Source: Paenibacillus sp. cl123 | GTDB lineage: Bacteria; Bacillota; Bacilli; Paenibacillales; NBRC-103111 | Assembly (NCBI RefSeq): GCF_900101595.1 | Contig: NZ_FMYY01000014.1 | Span: 40,642-104,641 of the forward strand | Reading direction: 5' to 3' | DNA length: 64,000 nt | Made by a program: the position numbers and the translations under genes | Notes under the pieces: generated by a model | What the model was told of the DNA's origin: nothing | Seen by the model: only the letters and a program-made list of their open reading frames with translations | Database searches by the model: none | In this document: in pieces, positions 35,436 through 45,828 of the stretch | Numbering within the stretch: position 1 is the first letter of the stretch | How the letters are laid out: every line of letters begins with the position of its first letter

Positions 35436-36257
35436 TTATCCTTTGATCGATCCCGCGAGCAACCCGCGTATGAAGAACCTTCCCAAGAAAATATATACGG
35501 CGAGGGTAGGCAGCGCGGCCAACAGCGCTCCCGCCATCTGCACGTTCCATTGCACAATCTGGCTTCCGGACAGATTCTGCAGCGCGACCATGATCGGCTG
35601 CTGTTTCTGCGAAGTGAGCGATACGGCGAACAAGAATTCGTTCCATACGCTCGTAAACTGCCAGATGCCGACGACGACAAATCCGGAGACCGACAGCGGG
35701 AAAATTACCCTTCTGTAAATCCCCAGGAAGCCGTTGCCGTCGATTTGCGCCGCCTCCAGCAATTCGTTCGGAATGCCGGCGTAGAAATTGCGGAACATCA
35801 GGGTGCTTATAGGCAGACCATATACGACGTGAACGAAGATGAGGCCGGGGATCGAGTTGTAGAGCTGAACCTGCTGCAAAAATTGAATCAGCGGTATGAG
35901 AATGCTCTGGTACGGGATGAACATCCCGAAAAGCATCAACGCAAACAACGTGTCGGAGCCCCGGAATTTCCATTTGGACAGCACATAACCGTTCATGGAG
36001 CCCAGCAGCGAAGACAGCAGCGTCGCGGGGACGGCCAAATAGAAGCTGTTGGTCAAGTTCGGAATCAGCTTGTCGTAAGCTTCGTTATAGCCTGAGAAAT
36101 TCAGACGGGAGGGAAGCTTCCACATCTGGTCCAGCGTAATTTCATCCACGCTCTTGAAGCTCGTGACGAGCATGACATAGATCGGGACGAGGAAGGCGGC
36201 TGCGAGCACAACGAGCGTGAAGTACAGGACAAGCCGTTTCGAGCGCGGCATCGCCAT
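35436..36257 (-). CDS. Carbohydrate ABC transporter permease (MalG-like)
   Basis: A 273-residue inner-membrane permease with six predicted helices and the EAA loop ([25 protein letters not shown]). It begins 2 bp after the other permease gene ends, so they are coupled. With the binding protein at 37279 it forms a CUT1-type importer for oligosaccharides released by the PL8 lyase encoded downstream. No ATPase gene is present, so a shared MsmX-type ATPase elsewhere is expected. Confidence 0.93.
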   Translation of the reverse strand: MAMPRSKRLVLYFTLVVLAAAFLVPIYVMLVTSFKSVDEITLDQMWKLPSRLNFSGYNEAYDKLIPNLTNSFYLAVPATLLSSLLGSMNGYVLSKWKFRGSDTLFALMLFGMFIPYQSILIPLIQFLQQVQLYNSIPGLIFVHVVYGLPISTLMFRNFYAGIPNELLEAAQIDGNGFLGIYRRVIFPLSVSGFVVVGIWQFTSVWNEFLFAVSLTSQKQQPIMVALQNLSGSQIVQWNVQMAGALLAALPTLAVYIFLGRFFIRGLLAGSIKG

Positions 36258-36258
36258 T

Positions 36259-37212
36259 TTACGCCTTCTCCTTTCGGAACGCGGAAATCAAATAGGGCAC
36301 GATGACGAGAGATACGAGCAGCAGCATGACCATCGCGATACCCGCGCCTTGGGCGTAATGGTTCCCGCGGAAAGTCGTCTCGAACATATACATGCCGGGC
36401 ACGTCCGTCACGAACATGGCGCCGGGACCCGTCATCGCGTAGATTAAATCGAATATTTTCAACGAGACATGCGCCAGAATGATGATCAGGCTCATAGTGA
36501 TCGGCTTCAGCTGCGGAAGGATGACTTTGCGGAAGATTTGACGCTCGGCTGCGCCGTCAACGCGTGCCGCTTCACGCAGATCTTCGGGAATGGCCCGTAG
36601 TCCGGCCAGGTACATCGCCATGGCGAAACCCGTCATTTGCCATACGGCGGCCAACACGACGGCGATAATCGCCATCGGAAGGCCGAAATCGATCTGCCCC
36701 GTATGAACCTTCGGGATGATCTGGGTGCTGACGAACCAATCGGGCACATGCGTAAAGCCGATTTCCTTCAGAATCAGATTCACTCCGGTTTTGGGCGATA
36801 GGATCCATTGCCAGACGACTCCGGTAACGATGAAGGACAATGCCATCGGAAAGATGAATACATTGCGGAAGAAAATCTCCCCGCGGACTTTCGTATCGAC
36901 AATCCGGGCCAGGAACAGGCCGACCATCATGGATAAGCCGATGAACAACACGGTAAAGAAGAGCGTATTGCGCAAATCGGACTGAAACCGAAAATCATTA
37001 AAAAGAAAGCGGTAATTGTCGAAGCCGATCCAATTGGACGATTTCACGAGCGTATTCCAATCCGTAAAGGATACATAACCGGTCCAAGCGATGAAGCCGT
37101 AAACGAATATCCCGATGACCACAAAAGACGGCAGGATCATCAGAATCGGCGCCATCCGGGCGAATGTCAGGCTGCGGCGTCTTGGAGCCGTTACGAAACC
37201 TGTATCTGTCAT
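36259..37212 (-). CDS. Carbohydrate ABC transporter permease (MalF/LplB-like)
   Basis: A 317-residue permease with six membrane helices and the EAA motif ([26 protein letters not shown]). It is preceded by the substrate-binding protein gene (66-bp gap) and followed after 1 bp by the second permease. It forms the heterodimeric channel of the locus importer. Confidence 0.93.
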   Translation of the reverse strand: MTDTGFVTAPRRRSLTFARMAPILMILPSFVVIGIFVYGFIAWTGYVSFTDWNTLVKSSNWIGFDNYRFLFNDFRFQSDLRNTLFFTVLFIGLSMMVGLFLARIVDTKVRGEIFFRNVFIFPMALSFIVTGVVWQWILSPKTGVNLILKEIGFTHVPDWFVSTQIIPKVHTGQIDFGLPMAIIAVVLAAVWQMTGFAMAMYLAGLRAIPEDLREAARVDGAAERQIFRKVILPQLKPITMSLIIILAHVSLKIFDLIYAMTGPGAMFVTDVPGMYMFETTFRGNHYAQGAGIAMVMLLLVSLVIVPYLISAFRKEKA

Positions 37213-37278
37213 AAGCGATCACTCCCAATAAGGAGGGCCAGCCGCACGGTTCACGCCTCTGACCCTCAATGCTATTCT

Positions 37279-38622
37279 CTACTTGATGCTCGAGCTTTGC
37301 GCTTGCTTCAGCGCTTTCAGCGCTTGATTCACATCGCCGTTGGTGACGAAAATGTTGACGACCTGATTCGCTTGCGTCGTGAAGCCTTCGGGAGCGGCGG
37401 AGCCGTGAGCCATGCTCGGCGCCAGCTTGCTTGCCTTGAAATCTTCAATCGTCGATTGCCCGTATACGTCATACTTGGATTTGTCCGCATCGATGCGAGC
37501 CGGAATGGAGCCCTTCAGCGGGTTGAACACATCCTGTCCTTCTACCGAGCCGAGCACTTTCAGCCATTCTCTGGCTGCCTCTTGGTGCTTGACGCCTTTC
37601 GGAATCGCAAACGTGTCGGTGACGACCATAAACATGCCGGAGGAGTTCGGCGTCGCCACCCAGCCGAAGTCTTTGTTCGCGGTTAATTTCAGATCCGTCG
37701 TGAAGTAGCCTTTCGCCCAATCGCCCATCACGTTCATCGCCGCTTCGCCGTTCGACACCAGCTGCGCGGCGTCCTGCCAGTTGCGGGCGGCATGGTCGGG
37801 GTTGATATAAGTCAGCATCTTCTTGAACGTTTCCAGCGAAGTCTTTACCTTGGCGTCGTCGAAAGACAGCTTGCCCGTCCACAGTTTCTTGTAATCTTCC
37901 GTGCCGAGCTGGCCGAGCAGCACGTTCTCGAACAGCATCGCGGCCGCCCACGGCTCCTTGTCGCCCAATGCCAGCGGAACGATGCCCTTGGCTTTCAAAG
38001 CGTCGGCCACCGCGAAAAACTCGTCAAACGTCGTAGGGGCTTTCAGGCCGTTGTTGTCGAAAATTTTCTTGTTGTAGAACAACACGTTGCCGCGATGGAT
38101 GTTGACCGGTACCGAGTAGATGTTGCCGTCCTTGCTAACCAGGTCGATCAGATCTTGCGGAAATTTGGTTTTCCAGCCTTCGGCCTCGTACAGATCATTC
38201 AGTGGAATGACCTTGTCGGCCGCCACCCAGCCGGTATTCAGTTCAGCGCCGCCGTGCACCTGAAACGCATCTGGCGGATCTCCGCCCTGCATCCGGCTTG
38301 CCAGCACCGCCTTGGCGTTCGTGCCGGCACCGCCGGAGACGGCGGAATTGATGACTTTGATGTCGGCATGCTTGCCTTCAAATGCCTTGATGAGTCCTTT
38401 CAGACCCGCTTCCTCGCCCGCGCCGGTCCACCAGCTGAAAATTTCGACTTCTTGCTTGCCGCCCGGCGCGGCGGGTGCGGGTGCGCCTGCGCCTGCGCTC
38501 GGCTGTGCGCTCGGAGAAGCCGCGGAAGGCGAAGCGCCGTTGTTCGACTTGTCGTTGCACCCCGCCAGCATCATGCCGAAGACGGCCGCCGCCGTAAAAA
38601 CCAGGCCCGTTTTGTGTTTCAT
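37279..38622 (-). CDS. Extracellular sugar-binding lipoprotein of the ABC importer
   Basis: A 447-residue family 1 solute-binding protein. The signal peptide ends in lipobox LAGC (residues 18-21), followed by a Ser/Ala/Pro-rich linker and the domain beginning VEIFSWWTGAGEEAGLKGLI. ATG 38622 (MKHKTGLVF) is chosen over 38667 because GAAAGGGG lies 7 nt upstream. The 130-bp gap after the response regulator probably holds the promoter the regulator activates. A weak cre-like TGAAAGCGGTTTAA lies at 38742-38755. Confidence 0.94.
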   Translation of the reverse strand: MKHKTGLVFTAAAVFGMMLAGCNDKSNNGASPSAASPSAQPSAGAGAPAPAAPGGKQEVEIFSWWTGAGEEAGLKGLIKAFEGKHADIKVINSAVSGGAGTNAKAVLASRMQGGDPPDAFQVHGGAELNTGWVAADKVIPLNDLYEAEGWKTKFPQDLIDLVSKDGNIYSVPVNIHRGNVLFYNKKIFDNNGLKAPTTFDEFFAVADALKAKGIVPLALGDKEPWAAAMLFENVLLGQLGTEDYKKLWTGKLSFDDAKVKTSLETFKKMLTYINPDHAARNWQDAAQLVSNGEAAMNVMGDWAKGYFTTDLKLTANKDFGWVATPNSSGMFMVVTDTFAIPKGVKHQEAAREWLKVLGSVEGQDVFNPLKGSIPARIDADKSKYDVYGQSTIEDFKASKLAPSMAHGSAAPEGFTTQANQVVNIFVTNGDVNQALKALKQAQSSSIK

Positions 38623-38752
38623 GGAACTACCCCTTTCGATCCGATGAATGATGTAATCGCTTAACATCCTTTATCCTAATCGATCGGGATTATCGATATA
38701 AGGAGGCGTATCTATCTTTTCGTCCGCTTTTTCGCCCAATTTTAAACCGCTT

Positions 38753-39559
38753 TCATATTTGCCTTTTCCGGAAATCTCCCGGCGACATGCCCGTATTTTT
38801 CTGGAACCATTCGCTGAAGTAACGCGGATTCGGATAACCGACCGCTTCACCCACTTGATAAATTTTCAGCTTGCCCTCCGTCAGCAGGCTGCAGGCTTTA
38901 TCAAGGCGTATCCGGGACAAGTAGTCGATAAACGATCGTCCGGTCTCCTGGCGAAACAATCGACTCAAGTAATTCGGCGTCACGAACAACTCGCCCGCGA
39001 TCTCCGCCAAATGAACCTCTTCGGCAAAATGCGCATGAATGTACTTCAGTGCCTTCTTGATCAAATAAGAGCTCGGTTCCTCCAATGGCGCGGTGGCGTC
39101 TGGCGGCATGCTGGACAGAAAAGCTCTGTCCGAAGCGCAAAGCGCCTTGGCCTTCAGCAGGGCGTTTTCAATCTCCTCCACCTCTGTCGGCTTGAGCAAA
39201 TAATCGACCGCTCCCAGCCGCAGCGCTGCCTGTGCGTATTGGAAATCACCGTAGCCGCTCAAGAAGATCACCTTGATGGCAGACAAGTCTTTGACCGTGA
39301 CCGCGCCGCCTCCCCCGTCTACGCGGCCGCTGACGCGAAGCCGGGCCACCAGCTCGAGCCCCGTCATGTTGGGCATGCGTATATCGGATAAGACGATGTC
39401 AACCGGGTCTTTCTCCAAATAAGCAAGTGCTTCGGCGCCGTCCTCGAAAACGTTAACGAGCTCGATGCCGAGCTTCTCCCACTCGATATGTTCGCATAGT
39501 CCTTCCCGAATCCAGGCTTCATCGTCGATAATCATCGCGCGGTATTCCGCGTTAGCCAA
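38753..39559 (-). CDS. YesN-type response regulator with AraC DNA-binding domain
   Basis: A 268-residue regulator: receiver domain (about 6-135, phospho-acceptor D in VLSDIRMPNMTGLEL) and an AraC-type double HTH (about 165-268, AEIAGELFVTPNYLSRLFRQETG...VGYPNPRYFSEWFQKNTGMSPGDFRK in outline). TTG 39559 is chosen because the ATG at 39634 would overlap the upstream gene, and GGAAGGGG precedes the TTG. It lacks the long middle domain of many YesN proteins and has a Gly-rich insertion (VDGGGGAV) in the receiver. It likely activates the importer and lyase genes. Confidence 0.9.
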   Translation of the reverse strand: MANAEYRAMIIDDEAWIREGLCEHIEWEKLGIELVNVFEDGAEALAYLEKDPVDIVLSDIRMPNMTGLELVARLRVSGRVDGGGGAVTVKDLSAIKVIFLSGYGDFQYAQAALRLGAVDYLLKPTEVEEIENALLKAKALCASDRAFLSSMPPDATAPLEEPSSYLIKKALKYIHAHFAEEVHLAEIAGELFVTPNYLSRLFRQETGRSFIDYLSRIRLDKACSLLTEGKLKIYQVGEAVGYPNPRYFSEWFQKNTGMSPGDFRKRQI

Positions 39560-39575
39560 CCTGATCCCCTTCCTT

Positions 39576-40901
39576 TCACGGAGCCGCCCGCGCCGCGAGA
39601 CGGCGCAGATGAGTGGACGCCTCTCGGAATGCATCCTGCGGTTCTTCGTACAGCGTCACGACTTTGGCGAGAGCCCGTTCCACCGCGTCCACCATCGCCG
39701 GATAATAGGTAACCGACGGCTCGTTTTCGGCCATCTTCATTGATTCCAGAATGAGCGAAAAATCGGGCCGCTTCTCCCGGAACGCCGGATCGCCGAGCAG
39801 CGAACGTCTCGCCGGTACGCCGCCGGCATCGGCATAGATCATTCCCCCGCGTTTACCGGTGGCATATGCGAGAAACTTCCACGCCGCTTCCTTGTTGTCC
39901 GAGTTGGCGTTGATCGCCAGCGTCCAGCCGTGCTGGAAAGGAGCCCGTTGAACCGTTCCGTCGCTGTCCTTCCTCCCCGGAAGCAGCGCGATCCGAATGA
40001 AGCCCACGTAAGGGCCGTCGCTTAGCTTGATCGTCGGATAGGCTGAGTTCCAATACGGTGCCGCCATGGCGGCTTCCCCGGACAAGAGAGCGTCCCGCGT
40101 CCGCACGAAGTCCCAGGACAGAAGATTGTCCGGCACAATCTTATCCCGAACAAGCCGCTGCAAATAGTCCCCGGCACGGACCGATGCTTCCGAATCCAGC
40201 AGCACCTTGCCGCTGTCTTCCTCCAGGAAGTTTCCGCCGAAAGACCACAGCAAGGAGGCGAATATTTTGGTCCGCTCCTCCGGAACGACGCCCGGCATCG
40301 CCAGCCCCCATCTCGTAGGGGATTTCGGGTTCCCGAATTGCGAGAATCGCTTTGCGGTCTCGTACACTTCCTCCCAGGTATCGGGCGGACTCGGAATCAA
40401 ATCGCTGCGGTAGTACAGAAAATGCGTACTGATGTCCGTGGGCAAAGCATAGATCGAGCCTTTGTAGCGATACACCGTCAGAAAATCGTCGAGATCGAAT
40501 CCTTCGGGATCGGATGATTGCGCGCTGCTTATGTAATCGTCCAAAGGCGCGATCGCTTTCGCCGAAGCAAACTGGGCGATGGACGTGTTCGGGACGAAGA
40601 CGATATCGAACGTGTTCGAGCCGGCGAGCAGTTGCGTGCCTACAGCTGTAAAGTAGCCGTCGCGACCGATCTCAATGAATTCGACCCTGATCCCCGTATC
40701 GTTTTCGAAGGGTGCCAGCAGCTGTCGCAGCGCCGCCGACTCGGTGCCCGTACGGATCAGCACCTTGATTTTGCGAACCGGCTCCGAAGCTGCCGTCGAA
40801 TCCGCAGTCTCGAGATTCAGGAGTATGGTTCCGCTCAGCGCCCAGACGAGCAGCAAGATGAATGAAACGATGATCAACCCGTTGTACTTCCCGCGATTCA
40901 A
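39576..40901 (-). CDS. Membrane-anchored solute-binding protein, probable sensor accessory of the kinase
   Basis: A 441-residue family 1 solute-binding protein with an N-terminal membrane anchor (about residues 9-28) but no lipobox cysteine, unlike the importer's binding protein. The start is TTG 40901, with GAGGAGGGG 5 nt upstream. It is encoded between the kinase (25-bp gap) and the response regulator (16-bp gap), the arrangement of AraPST-type three-component systems in which a binding protein presents sugar to the kinase. I infer the same role here. Confidence 0.85.
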   Translation of the reverse strand: MNRGKYNGLIIVSFILLLVWALSGTILLNLETADSTAASEPVRKIKVLIRTGTESAALRQLLAPFENDTGIRVEFIEIGRDGYFTAVGTQLLAGSNTFDIVFVPNTSIAQFASAKAIAPLDDYISSAQSSDPEGFDLDDFLTVYRYKGSIYALPTDISTHFLYYRSDLIPSPPDTWEEVYETAKRFSQFGNPKSPTRWGLAMPGVVPEERTKIFASLLWSFGGNFLEEDSGKVLLDSEASVRAGDYLQRLVRDKIVPDNLLSWDFVRTRDALLSGEAAMAAPYWNSAYPTIKLSDGPYVGFIRIALLPGRKDSDGTVQRAPFQHGWTLAINANSDNKEAAWKFLAYATGKRGGMIYADAGGVPARRSLLGDPAFREKRPDFSLILESMKMAENEPSVTYYPAMVDAVERALAKVVTLYEEPQDAFREASTHLRRLAARAAP

Positions 40902-40926
40902 GCCGTCCCCTCCTCAGCACCGATAT

Positions 40927-42684
40927 CTAATGCCATTCATTGTGGGGAATGCAAACTGTTACCGCCGTCCCCTCCGTTTCGCCCTCTTCCAGACGGATAC
41001 CGTAATCTTGGCCGAATGCCAGGGAAATGCGCTGCTGGACGTTGCGAAGCCCCAGATGCTCATTGGACGATTCCTGCAGCTGAAGGCGGACTCGCTCCGT
41101 ATCGATTTTCCGCCCGGTATTGTAGATGACGATGTTGACGCATTCGCCCTTCTTGAAGGCGCGGATCGTGACTTGGCCGCCCCCGCCAGCCTTGGAAATA
41201 CCGTGTTCGAGCGCGTTCTCGACGATCGGCTGCAAGAGAAGAGGCATAATTCTCGTATTCTTCGTGTCCGGATCGGCGACGATTTCATAGTGAAGCCGAT
41301 CCCGGTAGCGGAATGATTGAATTTGCAAATAGTTTGCGATATGCTCGAGCTCCATCTGCAAAGTGGTCCATTCCTGCTCCGCGTTCAAGGTGAACCGGAA
41401 AAACTTGCCCAGCGCGGTCACGAGCTTGCTGATCGGTTCCGCCTTATGCTTCTTCGACATCCAGTAGATCGTATCGAGCGTATTGTACAGAAAATGCGGC
41501 TTGATTTGCATTTGGAGCGCTTGAAGCAGCGCCTCCCGCTTCTCCTTCTCCTGCTGCTCGTTCTCTTGGATCAGCTGCTGAATCCGCTGCATCAATCGGT
41601 TGAAATTGCGCTGCAGGACGCCGATTTCCTGAACGGAGCCCTGGATTTCCCACACCTGCAGCTGGTCGATTGAAGGTGACGACATCAGCTTGGCCAAATT
41701 GATAACCGGCTTGGATATCGCGGTTGCCATGAGAACGGATACAATGGTGAAGATGACCGCCCCCAAGCCGGCCATGACGAGCAAGTATTTCAAAATTTTC
41801 TGATTCGGGCTCATGAGCTCGTTTAACGGAACAACCGCTGTCATGCTCCAGCCGCTTACGACAGACGTTTCATGGGCCGTCAACCACTTTCCCGCGAATT
41901 TATCGACTCCCTCCGCGGAATGCGGCAGCGATTTCACCAAACCCTCAATGCCCGGCTCATCGAATAAGGCCGACTGCTGCCGATAAATATCGTCCCCCGC
42001 CGCGTCGGACAACATGAGAGCCCCGGTCGAACCGATTCGGACGGGGGCTAGACTTTCATCGATAAAGCGATCGTTCAATTGGATGAACAAATACCCTCTC
42101 AGTTCGGACGTATTGCTGTCGATGAGCTGCCTCGCCGCCGTCACGGAATCGCGCACCGGGGTCTTAAAGCCGTCCTTGGCCCGATAAATCGCCCGCTTGT
42201 CGCTGAACCAACTCATTTTAAGCGGCTGCTGCCGAATCTGTTCGACGATATGGTTGAAATTCTCCAGGTCCAACTGTTCGTAAGATTGAAAGGCGTTGTC
42301 CGTGGACAGCACCGTTCGGTTCGGGGTGACCAGATAAACGGCGCGGACATGATCCAGCCGGCCCCGCAGCAGATCCGAATACATCAATTCTTTGAACTTC
42401 TGATTCGCTTCCTGCAGCAAGTACGGGGTATTGATGGGCGTGTCCAGAAAATCGAGCGGGCGCTGATACAGCAAAGGCCACGTAAGCCGGTCGATCTCCT
42501 TAAGATCCGCCTCCAACGCTCGCTGGGTCTGACTGACGGTCTGCAGCAAATATTGGCTGACCTGCTTTTGAAAAATCCCGTTTTGTTTCTCGTACGTGAT
42601 ATAGGTGATGACGATCAAAGGAAACAGCATGAGAAGCAAAAAAACAGTTAGCAGCATCGCCCGTATGGAAATCGGCCTGTTCAA
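40927..42684 (-). CDS. YesM-type sensor histidine kinase
   Basis: A 585-residue kinase: TM1 (about 10-30), extracellular sensor domain (to about 285), TM2 (about 290-312), HAMP, His_kinase region with phospho-acceptor in KPHFLYNTLDTIYW (about H397), and HATPase (about 490-585; QPIVENALEHGISKAGGGG). The start is TTG 42684, where the ribosome binding site (GGAGG) is unusually far at about 16 nt, so the precise start is uncertain. It is the first gene of the regulatory trio and probably senses the PL8 locus substrate. No other gene lies in 42685-42961. Confidence 0.9.
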   Translation of the reverse strand: MNRPISIRAMLLTVFLLLMLFPLIVITYITYEKQNGIFQKQVSQYLLQTVSQTQRALEADLKEIDRLTWPLLYQRPLDFLDTPINTPYLLQEANQKFKELMYSDLLRGRLDHVRAVYLVTPNRTVLSTDNAFQSYEQLDLENFNHIVEQIRQQPLKMSWFSDKRAIYRAKDGFKTPVRDSVTAARQLIDSNTSELRGYLFIQLNDRFIDESLAPVRIGSTGALMLSDAAGDDIYRQQSALFDEPGIEGLVKSLPHSAEGVDKFAGKWLTAHETSVVSGWSMTAVVPLNELMSPNQKILKYLLVMAGLGAVIFTIVSVLMATAISKPVINLAKLMSSPSIDQLQVWEIQGSVQEIGVLQRNFNRLMQRIQQLIQENEQQEKEKREALLQALQMQIKPHFLYNTLDTIYWMSKKHKAEPISKLVTALGKFFRFTLNAEQEWTTLQMELEHIANYLQIQSFRYRDRLHYEIVADPDTKNTRIMPLLLQPIVENALEHGISKAGGGGQVTIRAFKKGECVNIVIYNTGRKIDTERVRLQLQESSNEHLGLRNVQQRISLAFGQDYGIRLEEGETEGTAVTVCIPHNEWH

Positions 42685-42901
42685 CGCAAAGATCGTTTTT
42701 CCTCCTTCCCGCTCTCGGTCGTTGCCTTACTTTTATTCAGTTTTTATTCACCCCCCTCCCCCAATAAGTATAACATTTTCCAGTCGTCCCCAGGAATGGC
42801 AGATGGAGCAGAACCCGAGTCCCGGATTTTATCATTTAGCCATTCAGCAAAAACTTGCCCTCATTATATGGTAAGGCTCAGCTTAATGGGGCTAGATCAT
42901 G

Positions 42902-42958
42902 AAAAAGAAGCCGCCCCCGGGTCATTTTCATGACCTTTGGGACAGCTCCTTCATTGAC
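42902..42958 (-). terminator. Intrinsic terminator of the GLUG/SLH gene
   Basis: Downstream of the stop at 42962, an inner perfect stem GGTCAT/ATGACC and an outer GAAGGAGC.../...GGCTTC stem are followed on the minus strand by CTTTTTC. Confidence 0.65.
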
Positions 42959-42961
42959 TCC

Positions 42962-45757
42962 TTATTTTGTTCCCGCCTGCGTGTGCCACAGTCGCAATAG
43001 TAACGTCGTTGCTTCCGCCCTTGTAGCTGGATCCATTGGGCTGAACCGATTGCCTTCACGTCCGTGTACTAGATTTCTCTGAACAGTGCCTTGGACGTAT
43101 CCTTTAGCCCAATACGGAATATCCGCATCATCTGCAAAGGAAGTTCCCCCCTGCTCGATCTCCCACTTCATTGCCCTTGCCATCATGACAACCATCTCTG
43201 CCCGGCTTACCCTGTGCATCGGTCGAAGTGTACGGTCCGAATACCCCATCAATAAGCCGTTCTCTACTGCCGTGCCAATCACATCGGTCGCCCAAGCAGG
43301 AATTTGATCCTGATCGGTGAAGAGGAGCTTGCTCCCGGCGGGCCCTGAATTGATGCCTAGCGTACGCAGCAGCATGGCCACAAATTCGGCTCGGGTAATA
43401 TTCGCTTCAGGTTGGAACATGGTCTCGGACTGGCCCTCTACAATCCCTATCTTGAAGGCTTCACAAATGGAACTCTCTGCCCAATGACCCTTAATATCGC
43501 GGAAAGTGCAGACGGGAGCTTCCGCTTCTGGTTCCACGGGCTTTGCCAGGCGATGAATCGTCAGGCTGTAGGTTTGGAGGGCACCGCTCTCCGCTCTAAC
43601 CTTGAATTCAAGCTCATTGTCTCCCTCGTCAAGCGCAACTGTTATTTCTCCAACAAGATTGGCCTGATTTAAGGTGATAACAGCTTTTGCATCGGATGGA
43701 ATCGCTTCGATCGTTACCTCGTCCGCCGTCGTTTTCACTTCATAATGGGTCGTGCCCGCCGCGAACTCTGGCGTTAATGCGAGTTCGTCTTCATCCGCCT
43801 TAACGGTAAGCTTTGCGAGATTTGCATTATCTGATGTCTCATAGCCGCTCCAGTCTGAGCTGCCCTCAACGATGCGTACCGTACGCGTTACCGGAACCGC
43901 AGCATTCCCCGCACGGTCTGTCGCCGCATATTGCAAGGTATAAGTGCCAGGAACCTGATTGTTTACGCTGCCGGTAATCGTAACCGGGATGTCTTCTTCC
44001 GCATCTGTGACGGTCACGCCAGGATCAGCGAAGGATGCTCCTGCTGTGAGGGTAATCGATGCATCGCCTAACAGCATAATGACAGGAGGTACCGTATCCA
44101 CCGTAAACCCATGCTCCGCCGATAAGCTGGTCGGATTTCCGGTTGAATCCACAACGCCGGCTCTTACCGTATGCAAGCCTTCCGCCAGCCCGTCAGGCGG
44201 CGTCCATGACCAGTTCCCCTCATCGGTCGCCATTACCGTTGCCGCTTCGCTTCCATCCAGAATAATGACCACTGTTGCTCCCCCATCCGCCGTACCGCTG
44301 AACACCGGTGAGCGGTTATTCGTGTATTCACCGTTCAAGGGTGTCATGAGCGCGGGCACAGCTGGCTGCTTCCAATCGGCATATAAAAGAATATTACTGC
44401 TCAATACGATCGATTCATGAGCGCTATAAGTATCCCCGCTGCCATCTGCCGCTGTATTCCATCCCTTAAATCGATAGCCTGCTCTCGTCCAATCGTGGCT
44501 TTTGTCCCGGATTTCTACTAACGATCCAGGCAAGTAGGATTGGCTGCTAATCTGTTCACTACCGTCATCCGTACCGTTCCCAGCATAAGTTACGAAAGCT
44601 TGAATGGCCTTTATATAGGGGTATCCATCATGGTGTGGGGCTTGCATGTCCCAATTCGTATCAAAGTCCCAGCCCGGATAGTTCAGCCTGTCCTTCATTT
44701 CATCAGAAGTTAGACCTTGCCCGCTCCCACCCGACTGTCCTGTCGTATCCCTATTGTAGAAGCTGCTGTTCACAGATCCACTACCGCTAATACCAACTAA
44801 GCCGCCTACGAGATAATCCCCTGTTACTCGCCCAATCGCATAACTATTTTCAATATCTCCGTCGCTATTATCCCCTATTAGTCCCCCGACAGAGTCGCCT
44901 TGAAAACCAGATTCACATGAGCCGGTCACCGTTCCAGTTGCAAAACTGTTGGAAATGAGCGAGTTGCCATTATCTCCAACGAAACCGCCGACATCTTCAC
45001 AGCCTGCTACGTTACCGGTTGCATAGCTGTAAGAGATAGTTGTATTCTCTTGTTTACCGATAAACCCGCCAACATCAACCGGGCTGCTAACATCAACCGC
45101 AGCATAACTGTAGGATACAACCCCATCATCCATTCGTCCGCTTAAGCCGCCCACATCATTTGTACCCCTTACAATGCCGGTCGCATAGCTGTTCGATATA
45201 TTTGAATCTTTACTTGCCCCCGCCAGGCCACCTACAAAATTTTGACCGTACACGCTCCCCGTAACCCCAACGTTATGAATGGTCGTGCTATTCCTGCCAG
45301 CCAATATCCCTACATAATCGAGGCCCCTTACTTCAACTGCATGTAGGGTCAGATTTTGTATAAAACTGCCTGTCCCTCCTACAACACTGAATAGCCCCGC
45401 AGGCTGATCAGAAGAAGGGGTATTAATGACCAAATTGGTAATTTTAAAATTTCGGCCATCTAAACTCCCTGTGAATGGAGTTGTCTCACTGCCGATCGGC
45501 TCCCACGGATGATCTGCAGTGAACACACTCATATCAATATCCTTATTCAAAATAAAGTGACTGCCCAAATAATCCCTTACCTTATTCAGTTGTTCTGACG
45601 ATTCAATCTGAAAGGGGTTGCCTGGTGTGCCGTCTCCTCCTGCAAAGCCGTCTGCCGCGTAAACGGTCCCCCCAGTCCCAATCAGCCCTGGGTAAGAACC
45701 AACCGCTAACACAAACACCAGAAAAACTATTATAAATCGTTTTTGCATGACGTTCAT
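42962..45757 (-). CDS. SLH surface protein with GLUG repeats, InlB-type repeat and Ig-like domains
   Basis: A 931-residue exported protein; GGGGGCGG precedes the ATG. Order: signal peptide (1-34), GLUG-motif beta-helix (about 120-340, repeated VGGL.G....I.NSYATG), InlB B-type repeat (about 390-460, AGYRFKGWNTAADGSG...LYADW), bacterial Ig-like domain (about 465-550), HYR/DUF5011-like domain (about 552-630, related to the repeats at the left edge), cadherin-like beta-sandwich (about 640-735), and three SLH domains (about 747-931). No catalytic domain is evident; adhesion is likely. It is divergent from another SLH protein across a symmetric double promoter. Confidence 0.92.
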   Translation of the reverse strand: MNVMQKRFIIVFLVFVLAVGSYPGLIGTGGTVYAADGFAGGDGTPGNPFQIESSEQLNKVRDYLGSHFILNKDIDMSVFTADHPWEPIGSETTPFTGSLDGRNFKITNLVINTPSSDQPAGLFSVVGGTGSFIQNLTLHAVEVRGLDYVGILAGRNSTTIHNVGVTGSVYGQNFVGGLAGASKDSNISNSYATGIVRGTNDVGGLSGRMDDGVVSYSYAAVDVSSPVDVGGFIGKQENTTISYSYATGNVAGCEDVGGFVGDNGNSLISNSFATGTVTGSCESGFQGDSVGGLIGDNSDGDIENSYAIGRVTGDYLVGGLVGISGSGSVNSSFYNRDTTGQSGGSGQGLTSDEMKDRLNYPGWDFDTNWDMQAPHHDGYPYIKAIQAFVTYAGNGTDDGSEQISSQSYLPGSLVEIRDKSHDWTRAGYRFKGWNTAADGSGDTYSAHESIVLSSNILLYADWKQPAVPALMTPLNGEYTNNRSPVFSGTADGGATVVIILDGSEAATVMATDEGNWSWTPPDGLAEGLHTVRAGVVDSTGNPTSLSAEHGFTVDTVPPVIMLLGDASITLTAGASFADPGVTVTDAEEDIPVTITGSVNNQVPGTYTLQYAATDRAGNAAVPVTRTVRIVEGSSDWSGYETSDNANLAKLTVKADEDELALTPEFAAGTTHYEVKTTADEVTIEAIPSDAKAVITLNQANLVGEITVALDEGDNELEFKVRAESGALQTYSLTIHRLAKPVEPEAEAPVCTFRDIKGHWAESSICEAFKIGIVEGQSETMFQPEANITRAEFVAMLLRTLGINSGPAGSKLLFTDQDQIPAWATDVIGTAVENGLLMGYSDRTLRPMHRVSRAEMVVMMARAMKWEIEQGGTSFADDADIPYWAKGYVQGTVQRNLVHGREGNRFSPMDPATRAEATTLLLRLWHTQAGTK

Positions 45758-45828
45758 TTTTACCGCCCCCTAGTTGTAAATAAATTCGTAGTTTTTACGT
45801 ACAGCCACTCCATGATTTTCCACCCCTT

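Noticed and set aside
37792-38664. 290-codon plus-strand frame opposite the sugar-binding lipoprotein gene
   Set aside because: Shadow frame with low-complexity, arginine-rich composition; the minus-strand lipoprotein is clear.
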